Part shown: piece after piece, positions 19,032 to 28,886 of the stretch
Position numbering within the stretch: position 1 is the first letter of the stretch
Layout of the letters: every line of letters starts with the position of its first letter
Assembly: GCA_009782175.1 (NCBI GenBank)
Contig: WRKR01000006.1
Location: forward strand, 1-64,000
Length of the DNA stretch: 64,000 bases
Direction: 5' to 3'
Origin: Cystobacterineae bacterium
Lineage (GTDB): Bacteria; Myxococcota; Myxococcia; Myxococcales; Myxococcaceae
Made by a program: the position numbers and the translations under genes
The notes under the pieces: generated by a model
The model's input: only the letters and a program-made list of their open reading frames with translations
The model's database searches: none
Told to the model about the DNA's origin: nothing

Positions 19032-20327
19032 TTACATGTTTTTGATGATAGCCTGACCAAACTCGCTGCACTTTACTTCTACTACGGTGGACTGAGTTTC
19101 CTGTCGCATCAGCCGCGCAAAGTCATAAGTAACCGTCTTCTGAGAGATGGCTGCATCCATTCCTCGCAAAATATTATCGGCTGCCTCATTCCAACCCAAA
19201 TGCCTCAACATCATCTCCGCAGACAAAATAACGGAGCCTGGGTTGACTTTGTCCAGGTCGGCATATTTAGGGGCTGTCCCATGCGTCGCTTCAAATATGG
19301 CATGTCCTGTTTTGTAGTTAATGTTGCCCCCCGGAGCTATGCCTATGCCTCCTACCTGGGCCGCCAATGCATCCGACAAATAGTCACCATTCAAATTTAA
19401 TGTCGCAATAACATCAAACTCCTCAGGGCGCGTCAATATTTGCTGAAGCGTAATGTCCGCAATGGCATCCTTCACCAACAGCTTCCCTTGAGACAAAGCC
19501 TCCTTCTGCGCTGCATTGGCCGCAGCTTCACCCTTTTCAGCTTTTATCTTCTCCCACTCTTGCCATCCAAATGTCTTATCCGCAAATTCCTCCTCCGCCA
19601 AGGCATAGCCACAACGCATAAAGGCCCCTTCCGTAAACTTCATAATATTGCCCTTGTGCACCAAAGTAACACTTTTGCGCTTTTGCCTCAGGGCATATTC
19701 AATGGCCGCGCGAATCAGCCTCTTGGAGCCTTCTTGGGAGACAGGCTTTATGCCCAGCCCCACCTCCTGAGGGAAACGGATTTTGGAAAAGTCCGCGGGG
19801 AATTCCTTTTGCAAAAAAGAGAGCAGCTTCTGGCTCGCTTCGCTGCCGCCCTCATATTCAATCCCCGCATAAATGTCCTCCGTGTTTTCACGGAATATCA
19901 CCATGTCCACCTTCTCCGGCGCCCTGACGGGAGAGGGAACGCCTTTAAAATAGCGAACGGGCCGCAAGCACACATAGAGGTCCAACAGCTGCCTTAAGGC
20001 AACATTCAGCGAGCGGATGCCCCCACCAATGGGCGTTGTTAAGGGGCCCTTAATCCCCACCAAATATTCACGAAAGGCTTGCACCGTCTCCTCAGGAAGC
20101 CAATTGCCCACAGCCTTAAAGGCTTTTTCTCCTGCCAAAACTTCTTTCCAAACAATCTTCTTCTTCCCGTGGTATGCCCGCTCAACAGCAGCATCAATAA
20201 CGGCAACGGAGGCCCGCCAAATATCTCTACCTGTTCCATCCCCCTCAATGAAAGGTATAATAGGAAAATCCGGCACCCAAAGTTTTCCTTCTCTGAGCGT
20301 TATTTTCTCCCCATTTGTCGATGACAT
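19032..20327 (-). CDS. icd: Isocitrate dehydrogenase (NADP type)
   Basis: 431 aa. It matches E. coli Icd closely, with the substrate motif [13 protein letters not shown] (phosphorylatable Ser position), [23 protein letters not shown], the catalytic region [15 protein letters not shown] and the cofactor block THGTAPKYA. It oxidises isocitrate to 2-oxoglutarate. ATG 20327 is chosen because GGAG lies 7 nt upstream. An in-frame ATG five codons upstream lacks a ribosome site. It begins the icd-mdh pair. Confidence 0.96.
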   Translation of the reverse strand: MSSTNGEKITLREGKLWVPDFPIIPFIEGDGTGRDIWRASVAVIDAAVERAYHGKKKIVWKEVLAGEKAFKAVGNWLPEETVQAFREYLVGIKGPLTTPIGGGIRSLNVALRQLLDLYVCLRPVRYFKGVPSPVRAPEKVDMVIFRENTEDIYAGIEYEGGSEASQKLLSFLQKEFPADFSKIRFPQEVGLGIKPVSQEGSKRLIRAAIEYALRQKRKSVTLVHKGNIMKFTEGAFMRCGYALAEEEFADKTFGWQEWEKIKAEKGEAAANAAQKEALSQGKLLVKDAIADITLQQILTRPEEFDVIATLNLNGDYLSDALAAQVGGIGIAPGGNINYKTGHAIFEATHGTAPKYADLDKVNPGSVILSAEMMLRHLGWNEAADNILRGMDAAISQKTVTYDFARLMRQETQSTVVEVKCSEFGQAIIKNM

Positions 20328-20419
20328 GTTTGTAGACTCCATTATGAGAAAACCGTTGTTTGTTGTCTGCCCTCTATGTTGTTCCCACAACAAGAAATAA
20401 AACCCCAGCAGAAAATTCA

Positions 20420-20438
20420 GCAGTCCATAAAAGACTGC
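20420..20438 (+). promoter_or_regulatory. Small inverted repeat upstream of the FHA regulator gene
   Basis: GCAGTC-CATAAAA-GACTGC is followed by GTTTTGTTGTTT, 42 nt before the ATG of the FHA regulator. It could be an attenuator-type hairpin or an operator in the icd/FHA divergent promoter region. Only the inverted repeat is seen. Confidence 0.3.
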
Positions 20439-20480
20439 GTTTTGTTGTTTACTCTCAATTGAAAGAGCTCTTCAACTCCA

Positions 20481-21815
20481 ATGACGCAAGGCACAGAACC
20501 TATACAACATTTAGAAACACTTCTTCGTTATGATAGAACCACAGGTACCTTGCGCGAGCGGCGCTATCAAATCGCCGTCATCGCAGGGCCGGATACAGGG
20601 CGCCTCGCTTATATTGACGGCCGCCTCACGGTGGGCAGCCGCCCCGGTGTAGGACTTCGCCTGAAAGACACCACCGTCTCCAGAAACCATTTTGAGCTTC
20701 TGGCTAAACCTGAAGGCGTCCTCATTCGAGACTTGGAGTCTACCAACGGAACTTGGCTGGCGGGCACACGCATCCGTGAGGTCGTCGTCGAAGACGAAGC
20801 CGTGGTTACGGTGGGGAAAACCAGCCTGCGCATCTCCATCCAAGAGGAAAACCTTGGGCAACCTAAGGCCACTTCCTCTTTTGGAAAAATACTCGGCAGC
20901 TGCCCCGCCATGCAATCCATGTTCGGCCTCTTAGAGCGCGTCTCCAAAGCCTCTTCAACCGTTTTGCTCACCGGAGAGGCGGGTGTGGGCAAAAGCTTGC
21001 TGGCCCAATCCATCCACGAAAACAGTGCCAGGGCGAACAAACCCTTCGTCGTCTTCCATTGCGCAGGCATGCCCACCGAAGAAATAGAGGCTGAGTTGTT
21101 TGGTTGTATAGAGTCCCCCACCCAAAGCCCCAAAGCAGGCGCTTTTTTGAATGCAGCCAGTGGCACCCTCTATTTAAACAACATTGATGCTTTGCCCCAC
21201 AATACACAACAGCGGCTGCTCAACGTTTTTGAAAGCGGCAACCTCCAAAGGCTTGGCGCGGACAAACCCCAGCGCGTGGATGTTCGCATCATCGCCTCCA
21301 CCCATAAGGACTTGGAAGAAGAAGCCGCTCAAGGACGCTTCTCCCAGGAGTTGCTCTATCAGCTGGCTGTCATCCGCGTTCAAATTCCACCTCTGCGAGA
21401 GCGCCTGGAGGACATTCCTCTGCTCGCTCAAGAGTTTGTTCGCCTCATGGGGCGCGGTGACTTTGAGTTGCCTCGCGGACTCATGGCGCGCTTTGGCGCT
21501 TATGACTGGCCCGGCAACGTCCAGGAGCTGCGCAACTTGGTTGAACGTGCCTTGGCTGGCGTGGATGCGGACCCCCTGCCCGGACAGGCCGCAGCGCGAA
21601 AACTTCCGCGTACGCCTGAGGCTGAAGCCATGACGGAGCTGCCTTTCAAAGAGGCCAAGGAGCGTCTGGTGGACTCCTTTACGCGTGAATATCTCATGTC
21701 CCTCTATGAGCGTTGCGAAGGCAATATTTCACGCATGGCACGAGAGGCAGGCATCGCCCGAAATTATGTCCATAGGCTGGTCACCAAATATGGACTTAAA
21801 CCTGCACAGGAATAA
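20481..21815 (+). CDS. FHA plus degenerate AAA+ (sigma-54-activator-like) regulator with Fis HTH
   Basis: 444 aa. The FHA domain spans about 25-120 (GSRP, VSRNH, STNGTW: phosphothreonine-binding residues kept). An AAA+ domain of the NtrC type spans about 135-360, and a Fis-type HTH lies at the C-terminus (CEGNISRMAREAGIARNYVHRL). Walker A is intact (GEAGVGKS, Lys171). However, the GAFTGA loop that contacts sigma-54 is absent (ELFGC is followed by SPTQSPKAGAF), the Walker B Asp-Glu is Asn-Asn (YLNNID), and the arginine-finger segment reads FSQELLYQL where activators have FREDLYYRL. It probably cannot hydrolyse ATP or activate sigma-54 and may act as a phospho-dependent DNA-binding repressor or scaffold. 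That role is inference. Confidence 0.88.
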   Translation: MTQGTEPIQHLETLLRYDRTTGTLRERRYQIAVIAGPDTGRLAYIDGRLTVGSRPGVGLRLKDTTVSRNHFELLAKPEGVLIRDLESTNGTWLAGTRIREVVVEDEAVVTVGKTSLRISIQEENLGQPKATSSFGKILGSCPAMQSMFGLLERVSKASSTVLLTGEAGVGKSLLAQSIHENSARANKPFVVFHCAGMPTEEIEAELFGCIESPTQSPKAGAFLNAASGTLYLNNIDALPHNTQQRLLNVFESGNLQRLGADKPQRVDVRIIASTHKDLEEEAAQGRFSQELLYQLAVIRVQIPPLRERLEDIPLLAQEFVRLMGRGDFELPRGLMARFGAYDWPGNVQELRNLVERALAGVDADPLPGQAAARKLPRTPEAEAMTELPFKEAKERLVDSFTREYLMSLYERCEGNISRMAREAGIARNYVHRLVTKYGLKPAQE

Positions 21816-21836
21816 CACCTCCCCAAACCCCACGCC

Positions 21837-24392
21837 TTATTGACGTACGCCCCACCCGCCTATGCCCTGCAGCTGAAAAGAAAAACCAAAGTTGGGCATG
21901 CCCAAAGAAACCCCACCTCGGTTGTTGGGGGCTGCCGTTTGCAAGGCATATAACTCCAAGCCAAAACAGTTGCAGGCAGGTGTCCACCCCAATGCCAACA
22001 AATGTTGCGCCAGACGGAATTTCTCATACCAATGGAAAAAACTCATCTGGTAACGCAGACGAAACCCCTCTATCTTCGCCCAGGCGCCTATCCCCAAATT
22101 CGGAGTGGAATCCCCTATAACAGGAGCGCTCCCTATCAGCATATCCACACCCCGACGGCTCCATTCTTCTCCTTCAAGCTGAAATAAGTCATACCGAATG
22201 TGCCCCCCTAAGGTGTCGGCCCACCGCGTCCGCAACATCGCCCCTATGCGCGAAAGCTGCCCCTGCTTGAGGTTGAAACCCGTATATAAATCCGTCTCTA
22301 AAAAACGCCAACGCGAAGACACTTTCAATAAAGTGTCCCCCAGACGAATGCCCGGCTCATTCGCCACCCCCACGGCTTGCGCCACCTCTAAACTCAACAG
22401 CTCCTCGGCTGCCTTGTCGGCACTGCGCTGCCACAGGCTTTGTCGCAAACGCAGCCCCAACTCCAAGCCGCGGTAACCACGCGGAATGGCCAAGTCTATC
22501 TCGTCATAGCCTACGGGAACTTTTCCCCACTGCGCCGCTATCCAACGCAATTCGGCTTGAGGCGTCAATGTATGCCAAACGCCTTCCCACAACTCCTTGC
22601 TCAAGCTTCCTTCGGCCTGAAGCTTCAACAAAGGGTAGCCCCTTGAAAACCAGCGCCCGGACAATTCTCCAAGCCATATGTCCTGCCGCAACGCCAAAGA
22701 GGCCGCAATGCCTGCACCTCCTCCCAAAAAACGCTTCTGGTATTTCAGTGTAGGCAACAACCCCAGCCTGTCTCTGGCCTCCCTTTCTCCAGGTTGATAA
22801 CGGCCATCTCCTTGGAAGTTCTTCCCTTCTAAAAAAGGCATGTCTTCAGGACAAAACCCATCGCCCCAAGAGGGCGCATAGAGGCGCCTTTGCATGCATT
22901 GTATGCTGAGCCTCTCCCACCTCCCATTTATCCATATTCTGTCGTCCCCCTCGCGGGCATCCGGCCCCTCATCGCCACTCAGCCCACGCCAGGGCGCGAG
23001 CCGTACAAAGCTGCCTTGCACCAAAAATGAAAAACCTTCACCCAAAGCATGCTCGCGCAAAGTGATATTCAACGCAGGAAAACGCTGCAAAGTGTTGGGG
23101 CCCTTCAGCGGATCCACAACCTGAAGCGCCCCTGTGCCGGGCTCTATACGCGGGGGACGCAGCAGTTGAGCATTGCCCAACAAGGGGTAGCCCCATCGGA
23201 GGTTTTGCAAATAACCTACATCCAACAAAACATCCACGCGCGGCCCCTCATAGGAAAGCCCCAGCTGGGAGCGCGTGTATTCAACAGCCCTCAACAGCAG
23301 CTCTGCCTCAAAATCCCTGGGCAAATAACCATCCGAAGACAAAGCAATGTCGGCAAGCACATGCCCATATTCTCCTATGGATTGCCGGTGCTTTATGTGC
23401 GTCCCCAAACGCAGGCCCCGCTGCTTTTTGGGCTCCCCCAACTCACCCGTATAGCCGGCATCCACAGGCGAGCGGCGCTCCCTCATGTCCCATAACCACT
23501 CTAGGGCCAGGTTCCCCTCTATGTCCTCCGAAGGCCTATAGCGAAATTCCATCCCTAAACTGGGTCCCTTGGTGCCATAGGCATTCTGCGTCCCCAAAGT
23601 CCAACCCGGCGTTAAGCTCAAATCCGCCGAGCGACCCAGGGTGATGAAGAGGGGTTGCTTCATCGAAAATCCGCTGTGGGTGCTGTTGAAAAACATCGGG
23701 AAAAGCAGGCCCGTTTGGCGTGAGGACAGAGGGAGTGAAATCCACGGCACCCAAAAAATGGGCACCTCGCCGATGTAGGCAAATGTCGACAACAAATGGG
23801 CGCGTTGCCCTTCTATGTCCAAAGTGCCTCTGGAGGACTCTAAATGCCAGTTGGGCTTCGTCGTGTCACAATCACAAGGCACAAAACCAAAATTTTCCAG
23901 CTCCCAGAGGCCATCCTGCTGCCGCATGCGTGTAAGACGCAAACTCAGCCCATTCTTCCCCAGCTGGAGCGCTTCCTGCGCGGTGGACTCCAAAAGCACC
24001 TTCGCTTCTACGCCGTGCTTTTGTATCCATATACCATTCTCCAGAACAATTTCCTCCACCTCATAGGCTTGAGCCAACCGCCCCTCTGCCCCATCCGCCA
24101 AGGGAGCATCCCCTCTCGCTTTTAAACGTATATGTATTAAATCCGCCAACACCACCCACTGGGCAGCTGCATCCGCCCAGCGCATCACCACTTGGCCTTC
24201 AGCTGAAACCCACCCCGTCTTCTGTGAGGCATTCAAACGCTGAGCTGTCAGTCTCCCATGCTCAACGCGCCATTCTACATTGCCTTCTGCCCATGCCTCT
24301 TGGCTCAGCTCCTGGTATTGCAATATCTCTGCGGACACCTCCGGAGAGAAAGGTGCCGTGGCTTGCACAAGCGCAAAAAGGAAAGGCCACAT
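21837..24392 (-). CDS. lptD: LPS-assembly protein LptD
   Basis: 851 aa. A short hydrophobic N-terminus serves as signal peptide. An OstA/LptA-like N-terminal domain follows, then the LptD signature VPIFWVPWISLPLSSRQTG LLFP and a long C-terminal beta-barrel rich in alternating aromatic strands. CDCD near residue 173 gives possible disulfide cysteines. It inserts lipopolysaccharide into the outer membrane outer leaflet with LptE, so the cell is a diderm that makes LPS. It is converged on by the FHA regulator and lies 50 nt downstream of the matrixin gene. Confidence 0.92.
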   Translation of the reverse strand: MWPFLFALVQATAPFSPEVSAEILQYQELSQEAWAEGNVEWRVEHGRLTAQRLNASQKTGWVSAEGQVVMRWADAAAQWVVLADLIHIRLKARGDAPLADGAEGRLAQAYEVEEIVLENGIWIQKHGVEAKVLLESTAQEALQLGKNGLSLRLTRMRQQDGLWELENFGFVPCDCDTTKPNWHLESSRGTLDIEGQRAHLLSTFAYIGEVPIFWVPWISLPLSSRQTGLLFPMFFNSTHSGFSMKQPLFITLGRSADLSLTPGWTLGTQNAYGTKGPSLGMEFRYRPSEDIEGNLALEWLWDMRERRSPVDAGYTGELGEPKKQRGLRLGTHIKHRQSIGEYGHVLADIALSSDGYLPRDFEAELLLRAVEYTRSQLGLSYEGPRVDVLLDVGYLQNLRWGYPLLGNAQLLRPPRIEPGTGALQVVDPLKGPNTLQRFPALNITLREHALGEGFSFLVQGSFVRLAPWRGLSGDEGPDAREGDDRIWINGRWERLSIQCMQRRLYAPSWGDGFCPEDMPFLEGKNFQGDGRYQPGEREARDRLGLLPTLKYQKRFLGGGAGIAASLALRQDIWLGELSGRWFSRGYPLLKLQAEGSLSKELWEGVWHTLTPQAELRWIAAQWGKVPVGYDEIDLAIPRGYRGLELGLRLRQSLWQRSADKAAEELLSLEVAQAVGVANEPGIRLGDTLLKVSSRWRFLETDLYTGFNLKQGQLSRIGAMLRTRWADTLGGHIRYDLFQLEGEEWSRRGVDMLIGSAPVIGDSTPNLGIGAWAKIEGFRLRYQMSFFHWYEKFRLAQHLLALGWTPACNCFGLELYALQTAAPNNRGGVSLGMPNFGFSFQLQGIGGWGVRQ

Positions 24393-24442
24393 AGACAGCT
24401 GGCTTCTAGCTCAAAGCAACCCTCTGCGCATGACTAAAAAAC

Positions 24443-25309
24443 CTATCGCCTCAACCTTCGCCACAACACCAGCACTAAGCCAGATGCCAAACCCAAAGTG
24501 CCACCCGGCGCCGCAGCACAACCTGCTGATTTGCTGTCCTGAAAAAAGGAAGAAGAAGAAAGGTCGGCAGATTCACCGCACCCCTGGGCAGCACGGCCTT
24601 GGGGATAGGCCTCACAAACAAACTGTGCTGAATCCCAATCCAGAGCATGGTCTGCCACCACCCCGGAGGACAAGGTTGGGCTCATGACAGAGCCCGGTTT
24701 CGTGCTGTGGCCAAGCCCCAGCAGATGGCCAATTTCATGCACCATCACCGCCTCTAAATCCGCAAAAAAACAATTTTTGCAAGGCACATTCTCATCCACC
24801 GCATAGCTGTAGTTGCTGTTAATCTCAATGTCCGCATTCAAAATCTGCCCCGTGTCAGAACGGAAAGTCGTCAACGTAACGGCCAAGGCGGACTCGTCAT
24901 ATTGCCAACAATTATATATGTCACCACAGTCGTTGTTTTTCCAACAAGCCTCTGTCGCCGGCACTTTCTGCTGACAATCACCCCCTCGAAACAGAATGAG
25001 GTTCTCTTTCTCCCCCTTGGACAAATAATTTGTATTCGTTGAGGAAGTGGCCTCCAACTCCATAAAACGCAAACTTCCACACGCATCCATCTGCGCTTGC
25101 CAAACCCCAAAAGCACGTTGAATGCTGGACAGAGAGCCAGGCAGCGTCGCCTCTAATTGGTTGTGAGGTGTCCATTCCAGAGAAGCATTCCCCGGCCACC
25201 AGAGGCATTGCCCCGTCGAGGTGCGCATGCGAGCATAGTCCGCTGTCGCCTCGCTGCTCTCTTGAGAGAAAGCAAAGCCTGCCAACACCAACAAAACAGC
25301 AAGGCTCAT
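24443..25309 (-). CDS. Secreted matrixin-like zinc metalloprotease with MYXO-CTERM-like tail
   Basis: 288 aa. A signal peptide ([15 protein letters not shown]) precedes a catalytic region with [11 protein letters not shown], the HExxHxxGxxH metzincin motif, and the Met-turn in SVMSP, typical of M10 matrixins. The C-terminus has a Gly-Cys followed by a hydrophobic helix and WRRLRR. This layout resembles the MYXO-CTERM surface-sorting signal of myxobacteria. It probably cleaves extracellular protein while attached to the cell surface. The ATG overlaps the upstream TGA (ATGA). Confidence 0.85.
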   Translation of the reverse strand: MSLAVLLVLAGFAFSQESSEATADYARMRTSTGQCLWWPGNASLEWTPHNQLEATLPGSLSSIQRAFGVWQAQMDACGSLRFMELEATSSTNTNYLSKGEKENLILFRGGDCQQKVPATEACWKNNDCGDIYNCWQYDESALAVTLTTFRSDTGQILNADIEINSNYSYAVDENVPCKNCFFADLEAVMVHEIGHLLGLGHSTKPGSVMSPTLSSGVVADHALDWDSAQFVCEAYPQGRAAQGCGESADLSSSSFFQDSKSAGCAAAPGGTLGLASGLVLVLWRRLRR

Positions 25310-25893
25310 GGCTTCCCTCCAACGCCCAGCTTCGCATCCACCGGCAAAAGCTTGCCTCTCACTTTTTGCCTCAATTGGCTTAAGGGCATTTCCCGGCGCA
25401 GTGGCATTACCATGCGTTGAGCATCTGAATAAATTAACTCCGCATCTATTTTTTCGGGAATGGCAACGGGCTCACTCAAATCCGCTTTCCACTCCAACCT
25501 GTATTTCCCTTGAGCCATCCCCAAAACCCTGAAGCGGTTCCTCCCTTGCGCCTTGAGAAAAACCACACACTCCTCCCCAGGCATAAATTGTGCGGAACCG
25601 GACATCCGCTGCTCCACAACACCCTCTCTCCCGCCGGCTACAAACGCTGTCAACACATCCGGACAGCTGCCCTTCCAACACTCCATCATCCTCAACTCAA
25701 CATCCGTTAAAATCCGCCCCGGGCTTCCTCGGGTCTTCGCTTCCAACGAGAGGACTTCGGCTCTCATCACCAGGTCAGCTCTCTGTGTCAATGTGTCCAA
25801 GTCCAAAGCCATCAAAACGGTTGCTTGCACACACAATGCTCCCATGGGGCTTAGCCACATTCCCCGCCTCGCGATATAAAACAGTTTCTTCAT
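25306..25893 (-). CDS. Secreted hypothetical protein, partner of the matrixin
   Basis: 195 aa with a probable N-terminal signal or anchor segment (about residues 10-30). The rest is soluble and beta-rich, with [24 protein letters not shown] and [20 protein letters not shown]. No family is named with confidence. Its stop overlaps the matrixin start by 4 nt, so it is translationally coupled to the protease and may be a partner, inhibitor or substrate; this is inferred from position alone. It is transcribed divergently from gltX, 37 bp away. Confidence 0.75.
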   Translation of the reverse strand: MKKLFYIARRGMWLSPMGALCVQATVLMALDLDTLTQRADLVMRAEVLSLEAKTRGSPGRILTDVELRMMECWKGSCPDVLTAFVAGGREGVVEQRMSGSAQFMPGEECVVFLKAQGRNRFRVLGMAQGKYRLEWKADLSEPVAIPEKIDAELIYSDAQRMVMPLRREMPLSQLRQKVRGKLLPVDAKLGVGGKP

Positions 25894-25930
25894 TTTAAAA
25901 AAATAGTCGCTCTGCTAGGAGCTCGCCACT

Positions 25931-27358
25931 ATGAGTATAAACACAGTACGCGTTCGCTTCGCGCCTTCGCCCACAGGCTATCTCCACATCGGTGGTGCGA
26001 GGACTGCCCTCTTCAACTGGCTTTATGCGCGGGGCCAAAATGGACTGTTTATTCTGAGGGTCGAAGACACCGACCAGAGCCGTTCCACCCCAGAATCCGT
26101 GGAAACCATTTTGGAAGGCCTGAGGTGGTTGGGCTTAAATTGGGACGAAGGCCCTGAAGTCGGCGGCAAGCATGGGCCCTATTTTCAAATGCGAAAACTC
26201 GAACGTTATAGAGAAGTCGCCGAGGCTCTCATTGCCAACGGGCACGCCTATCGCTGTTGCTGCACCAAAGAGGAGCTCGAGGAGCGTCGCCGCCTGGCTG
26301 AAAAACAAAAGCGCCCCTATAAATATGAGGGGCTCTGTCGCGACAAGGCACTCCCTGCGGATATGGCTCATGTCGTGCGCTTCAAAGTGCCTCAGGACAA
26401 AGCCGGCAGCGTCTGTTTTCAAGATCAGGTGCTCGGCCGCATCTGCAAACAGTATGCGGACATTGAAGACTTCATTCTCCTGCGTAATGACGGCATCCCC
26501 CTCTATAACTTTGGCTGCGTGGTGGACGACCATGATATGGACATTGGTCTCGTCGGCCGCGGCCAAGAGCACATCAACTCTACTTTTGGACAAATGCTGC
26601 TGTTTGAAGCCCTGGGTTGGCAGGCCCCCCAGTTTGCACACTTTCCGCTCATCCTCGGGAAGGACAGAGAAAAGCTTTCTAAACGCCTCCACCCCGAGGC
26701 CGACCTCATGCAACACCGCAAAAATGGAATCCTCCCTCAAGCCTTGCTCAACTTTATTGTTCGCCTGGGCTGGTCTCACCAAAATGACGAAACCTTCACC
26801 CTCAAGCAGATGGTGGAATATTTCGGTTTCAACCATGTCGGCAAAACTTCAGGCGTGTGGAACCCGGACAAGCTTTTGTGGCTTAACCAATATTGGATGA
26901 AAAACCTGCCACCCTCCGAGGTGGCCGCCGCCCTTGCCCCCTTCCTTCAAGAAGCTGGCGCCACCGAAACACTTGTGCCTGCCAAAGTGGAAAAAGCCGT
27001 TCTGGCTCTGCGAGAGCGCAGCAAAACCCTCGTCGAAATGGCACGCCTTGGCGTCTGCTATTTCCAAAAAGGCGTCCACATGGATGCAGCCGCCAAAGCC
27101 AAACACCTCGGCCCCGAAAGCCTCCACTTGTTGCGCGCAGCGCGCGAGCGCTTGGCTGCTTCTGACTTTTCAACAGCCCACATTGAGGCTGCCATCCGAG
27201 AAGTCGCCCAAACGTGGCAAGTGGGCCTGGGCAAAGTGGCTCAGCCCATCCGCGTCGCCGTCACCGGACAAACCATCAGCCCCGGCATTAGCGAAACCCT
27301 TGAGTTGCTGGGCCGCGAAGAAACCCTTGCACGCATGGACGCGGCACTGCAGGAATAA
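25931..27358 (+). CDS. gltX: Glutamyl-tRNA synthetase
   Basis: 475 aa class I aminoacyl-tRNA synthetase. The HIGH motif is in APSPTGYLHIGGAR and the KMSKS equivalent is KLSKRL. It charges tRNA-Glu, which also feeds haem synthesis by the C5 route (hemA and hemL lie in this window). AGGAG lies about 9 nt before the ATG. The 27238-27356 end encodes the usual anticodon-binding C-terminus (AVTGQTISPGI). Whether it is discriminating or non-discriminating for tRNA-Gln cannot be decided. Confidence 0.95.
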   Translation: MSINTVRVRFAPSPTGYLHIGGARTALFNWLYARGQNGLFILRVEDTDQSRSTPESVETILEGLRWLGLNWDEGPEVGGKHGPYFQMRKLERYREVAEALIANGHAYRCCCTKEELEERRRLAEKQKRPYKYEGLCRDKALPADMAHVVRFKVPQDKAGSVCFQDQVLGRICKQYADIEDFILLRNDGIPLYNFGCVVDDHDMDIGLVGRGQEHINSTFGQMLLFEALGWQAPQFAHFPLILGKDREKLSKRLHPEADLMQHRKNGILPQALLNFIVRLGWSHQNDETFTLKQMVEYFGFNHVGKTSGVWNPDKLLWLNQYWMKNLPPSEVAAALAPFLQEAGATETLVPAKVEKAVLALRERSKTLVEMARLGVCYFQKGVHMDAAAKAKHLGPESLHLLRAARERLAASDFSTAHIEAAIREVAQTWQVGLGKVAQPIRVAVTGQTISPGISETLELLGREETLARMDAALQE

Positions 27359-27370
27359 TAAAAAAGCACT

Positions 27371-28483
27371 ATGCAAATAAATACCGACAAACCCCACCGC
27401 ATTTTCGCCGAAGTCGCAGAGCATGAAGCCTTGAGGCAATTTGAAAGCGCTATGCAACAAGCTTTCACCGTGCGCGGCGCACTCATGCCTGATGTACACG
27501 TGGGTTATTCCTTGCCCATCGGCGCAGTGGTGGCGACGAAGGATGTGGTTGTTCCTGCTTGGGTGGGTTATGACATTGGCTGCGGCATGTGCGCCCTCCC
27601 CACCACCTATGCAGCTCCTAGGGTGCACCAAAAAGCACAGGAAATTTTCGAAAAAATTTATAAGGCTATACCCGTGGGTTTTGCTCACAACGCCCAAAAT
27701 ACGCCTTGGGAAGAAGAGCGGCATTTGGCGCGCACCCAAACACTGAAAAGCATTTTCGCCAAAGACGGATTGCGCCAGTTGGGCTCCCTCGGCAGCGGAA
27801 ACCACTTTGCCGAAATAGGTACGGATGAAAACGAAAAAGTGTGGATTGTCATCCACTCAGGCTCCCGCGGAATTGGACATGCCGTGGCAACACACTATAT
27901 GCGACTGGCCAGCGGACGAGGCAAAGCCCGTGAAGGACATTGCGGCTTTGAAGCCGACAGTGCTCTGGGAAAGGATTATTTGGTGGATTTGAATTTTTGT
28001 CTGTCCTTCGCCCTGGAAAACCGCAGGGAGATGATGCGCAGGGTTGTTAGGGTGCTGGACTCCCTGCTTGTGGGAGACGCTGACTGGGAAAAACTCATCA
28101 ACCGAAACCACAACCATGCAGACAGCAAAGATGGCCTGTGGATCCACCGCAAAGGGGCAACACACGCCGAAGAAGGGATGATGGGTGTTATTCCAGGCAA
28201 TATGCGTGACGGAAGCTTCATTGTGCGCGGAAAGGGCAACCCGGAAAGCCTGTGGTCCAGCTCCCACGGCGCCGGGCGTGTGCTTGGCAGACAAGCGGCC
28301 AAACGCTCCCTGGACATTCAACGCTTCGCCGAAACCATGAATGGCATTGTCGCCAAAATAAACAAAGGGACTTTGGATGAGTCTCCCTTTGCCTATAAAA
28401 ATATTTTCGAGGTGATGAAGCAGCAGGAAGACATGGTGGAAGTCCTCGCCCATGTGAAACCCATCCTCAACATTAAAGGCTAG
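27371..28483 (+). CDS. rtcB: RNA-splicing ligase RtcB
   Basis: 370 aa. RtcB motifs run in order: DVHVGYSLPIG, YDIGCGM (Mn ligand Cys), GSGNHF, IHSGSRGIG, NHNHAD and SSSHGAGR, whose His is the guanylylation site in characterised RtcB. It joins 2',3'-cyclic phosphate or 3'-phosphate ends to 5'-OH RNA using GTP and Mn. No rtcA, archease or RtcR is adjacent. It follows gltX by 12 nt. The TAG stop codon lies inside the CTAG that begins repeat copy B. Confidence 0.93.
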   Translation: MQINTDKPHRIFAEVAEHEALRQFESAMQQAFTVRGALMPDVHVGYSLPIGAVVATKDVVVPAWVGYDIGCGMCALPTTYAAPRVHQKAQEIFEKIYKAIPVGFAHNAQNTPWEEERHLARTQTLKSIFAKDGLRQLGSLGSGNHFAEIGTDENEKVWIVIHSGSRGIGHAVATHYMRLASGRGKAREGHCGFEADSALGKDYLVDLNFCLSFALENRREMMRRVVRVLDSLLVGDADWEKLINRNHNHADSKDGLWIHRKGATHAEEGMMGVIPGNMRDGSFIVRGKGNPESLWSSSHGAGRVLGRQAAKRSLDIQRFAETMNGIVAKINKGTLDESPFAYKNIFEVMKQQEDMVEVLAHVKPILNIKG

Positions 28484-28886
28484 AGTGCTTTCACTTTGAC
28501 ATGATCTCTTCGTGAGACTCGCTTCGCTCGTCTACTCCGCTCCAGGAATCATTTGAGAAAACAAGCTTTCTCAAATGATTCCCTCCGCTCCGTTTGGACT
28601 CGTTTTTGTTCGGGTCATGCACTTAAGTGCACTCCCTACCACCTCCCTTCCGTCAGCAAGCTCCACCATCAAGCTCCGGTGGAGCTTGATGACGGAAAGG
28701 AGGGGGGAGGGAGCTTGCTCCTCACAAAAGCCTCGTCCGCCTCGACCTCATGTCAAAGCGGAGCGGAGGGAATGAAGAAAAAGCATGCTTTTTCTTCATT
28801 CATGGAGCGGAGTGCAGGCGAGTGCAACGAGCCTCAATTGAAACCGGTCTGGATAATCAAATCAGTTCTAAGTGAAAGCGGTCTAG
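28480..28886. repeat. CTAG-bounded modular repeat, copy B (two hairpin cassettes)
   Basis: About 407 bp fill the gap between rtcB and a convergent membrane-protein gene. The left end is CTAGAGTGCTTTCACTTTG and the right end AAGTGAAAGCGGTCTAG. One cassette hairpin is 28545-28560 / 28567-28582 (perfect 16-bp arms). Another is a perfect 32-bp palindrome at 28770-28801. Between them lies a duplicated AAGCTCCACC / GGTGGAGCTT palindrome. Blocks outside the cassettes match the reverse complement of copy A almost base for base. Both terminal CTAGs contain a TAG stop of the flanking genes. Confidence 0.85.

Noticed and set aside
20481-21815. A functional sigma-54 activator driving neighbours.
   Set aside because: GAFTGA is absent and Walker B and arginine-finger residues are replaced. 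No convincing GG-N10-GC promoter was seen nearby.
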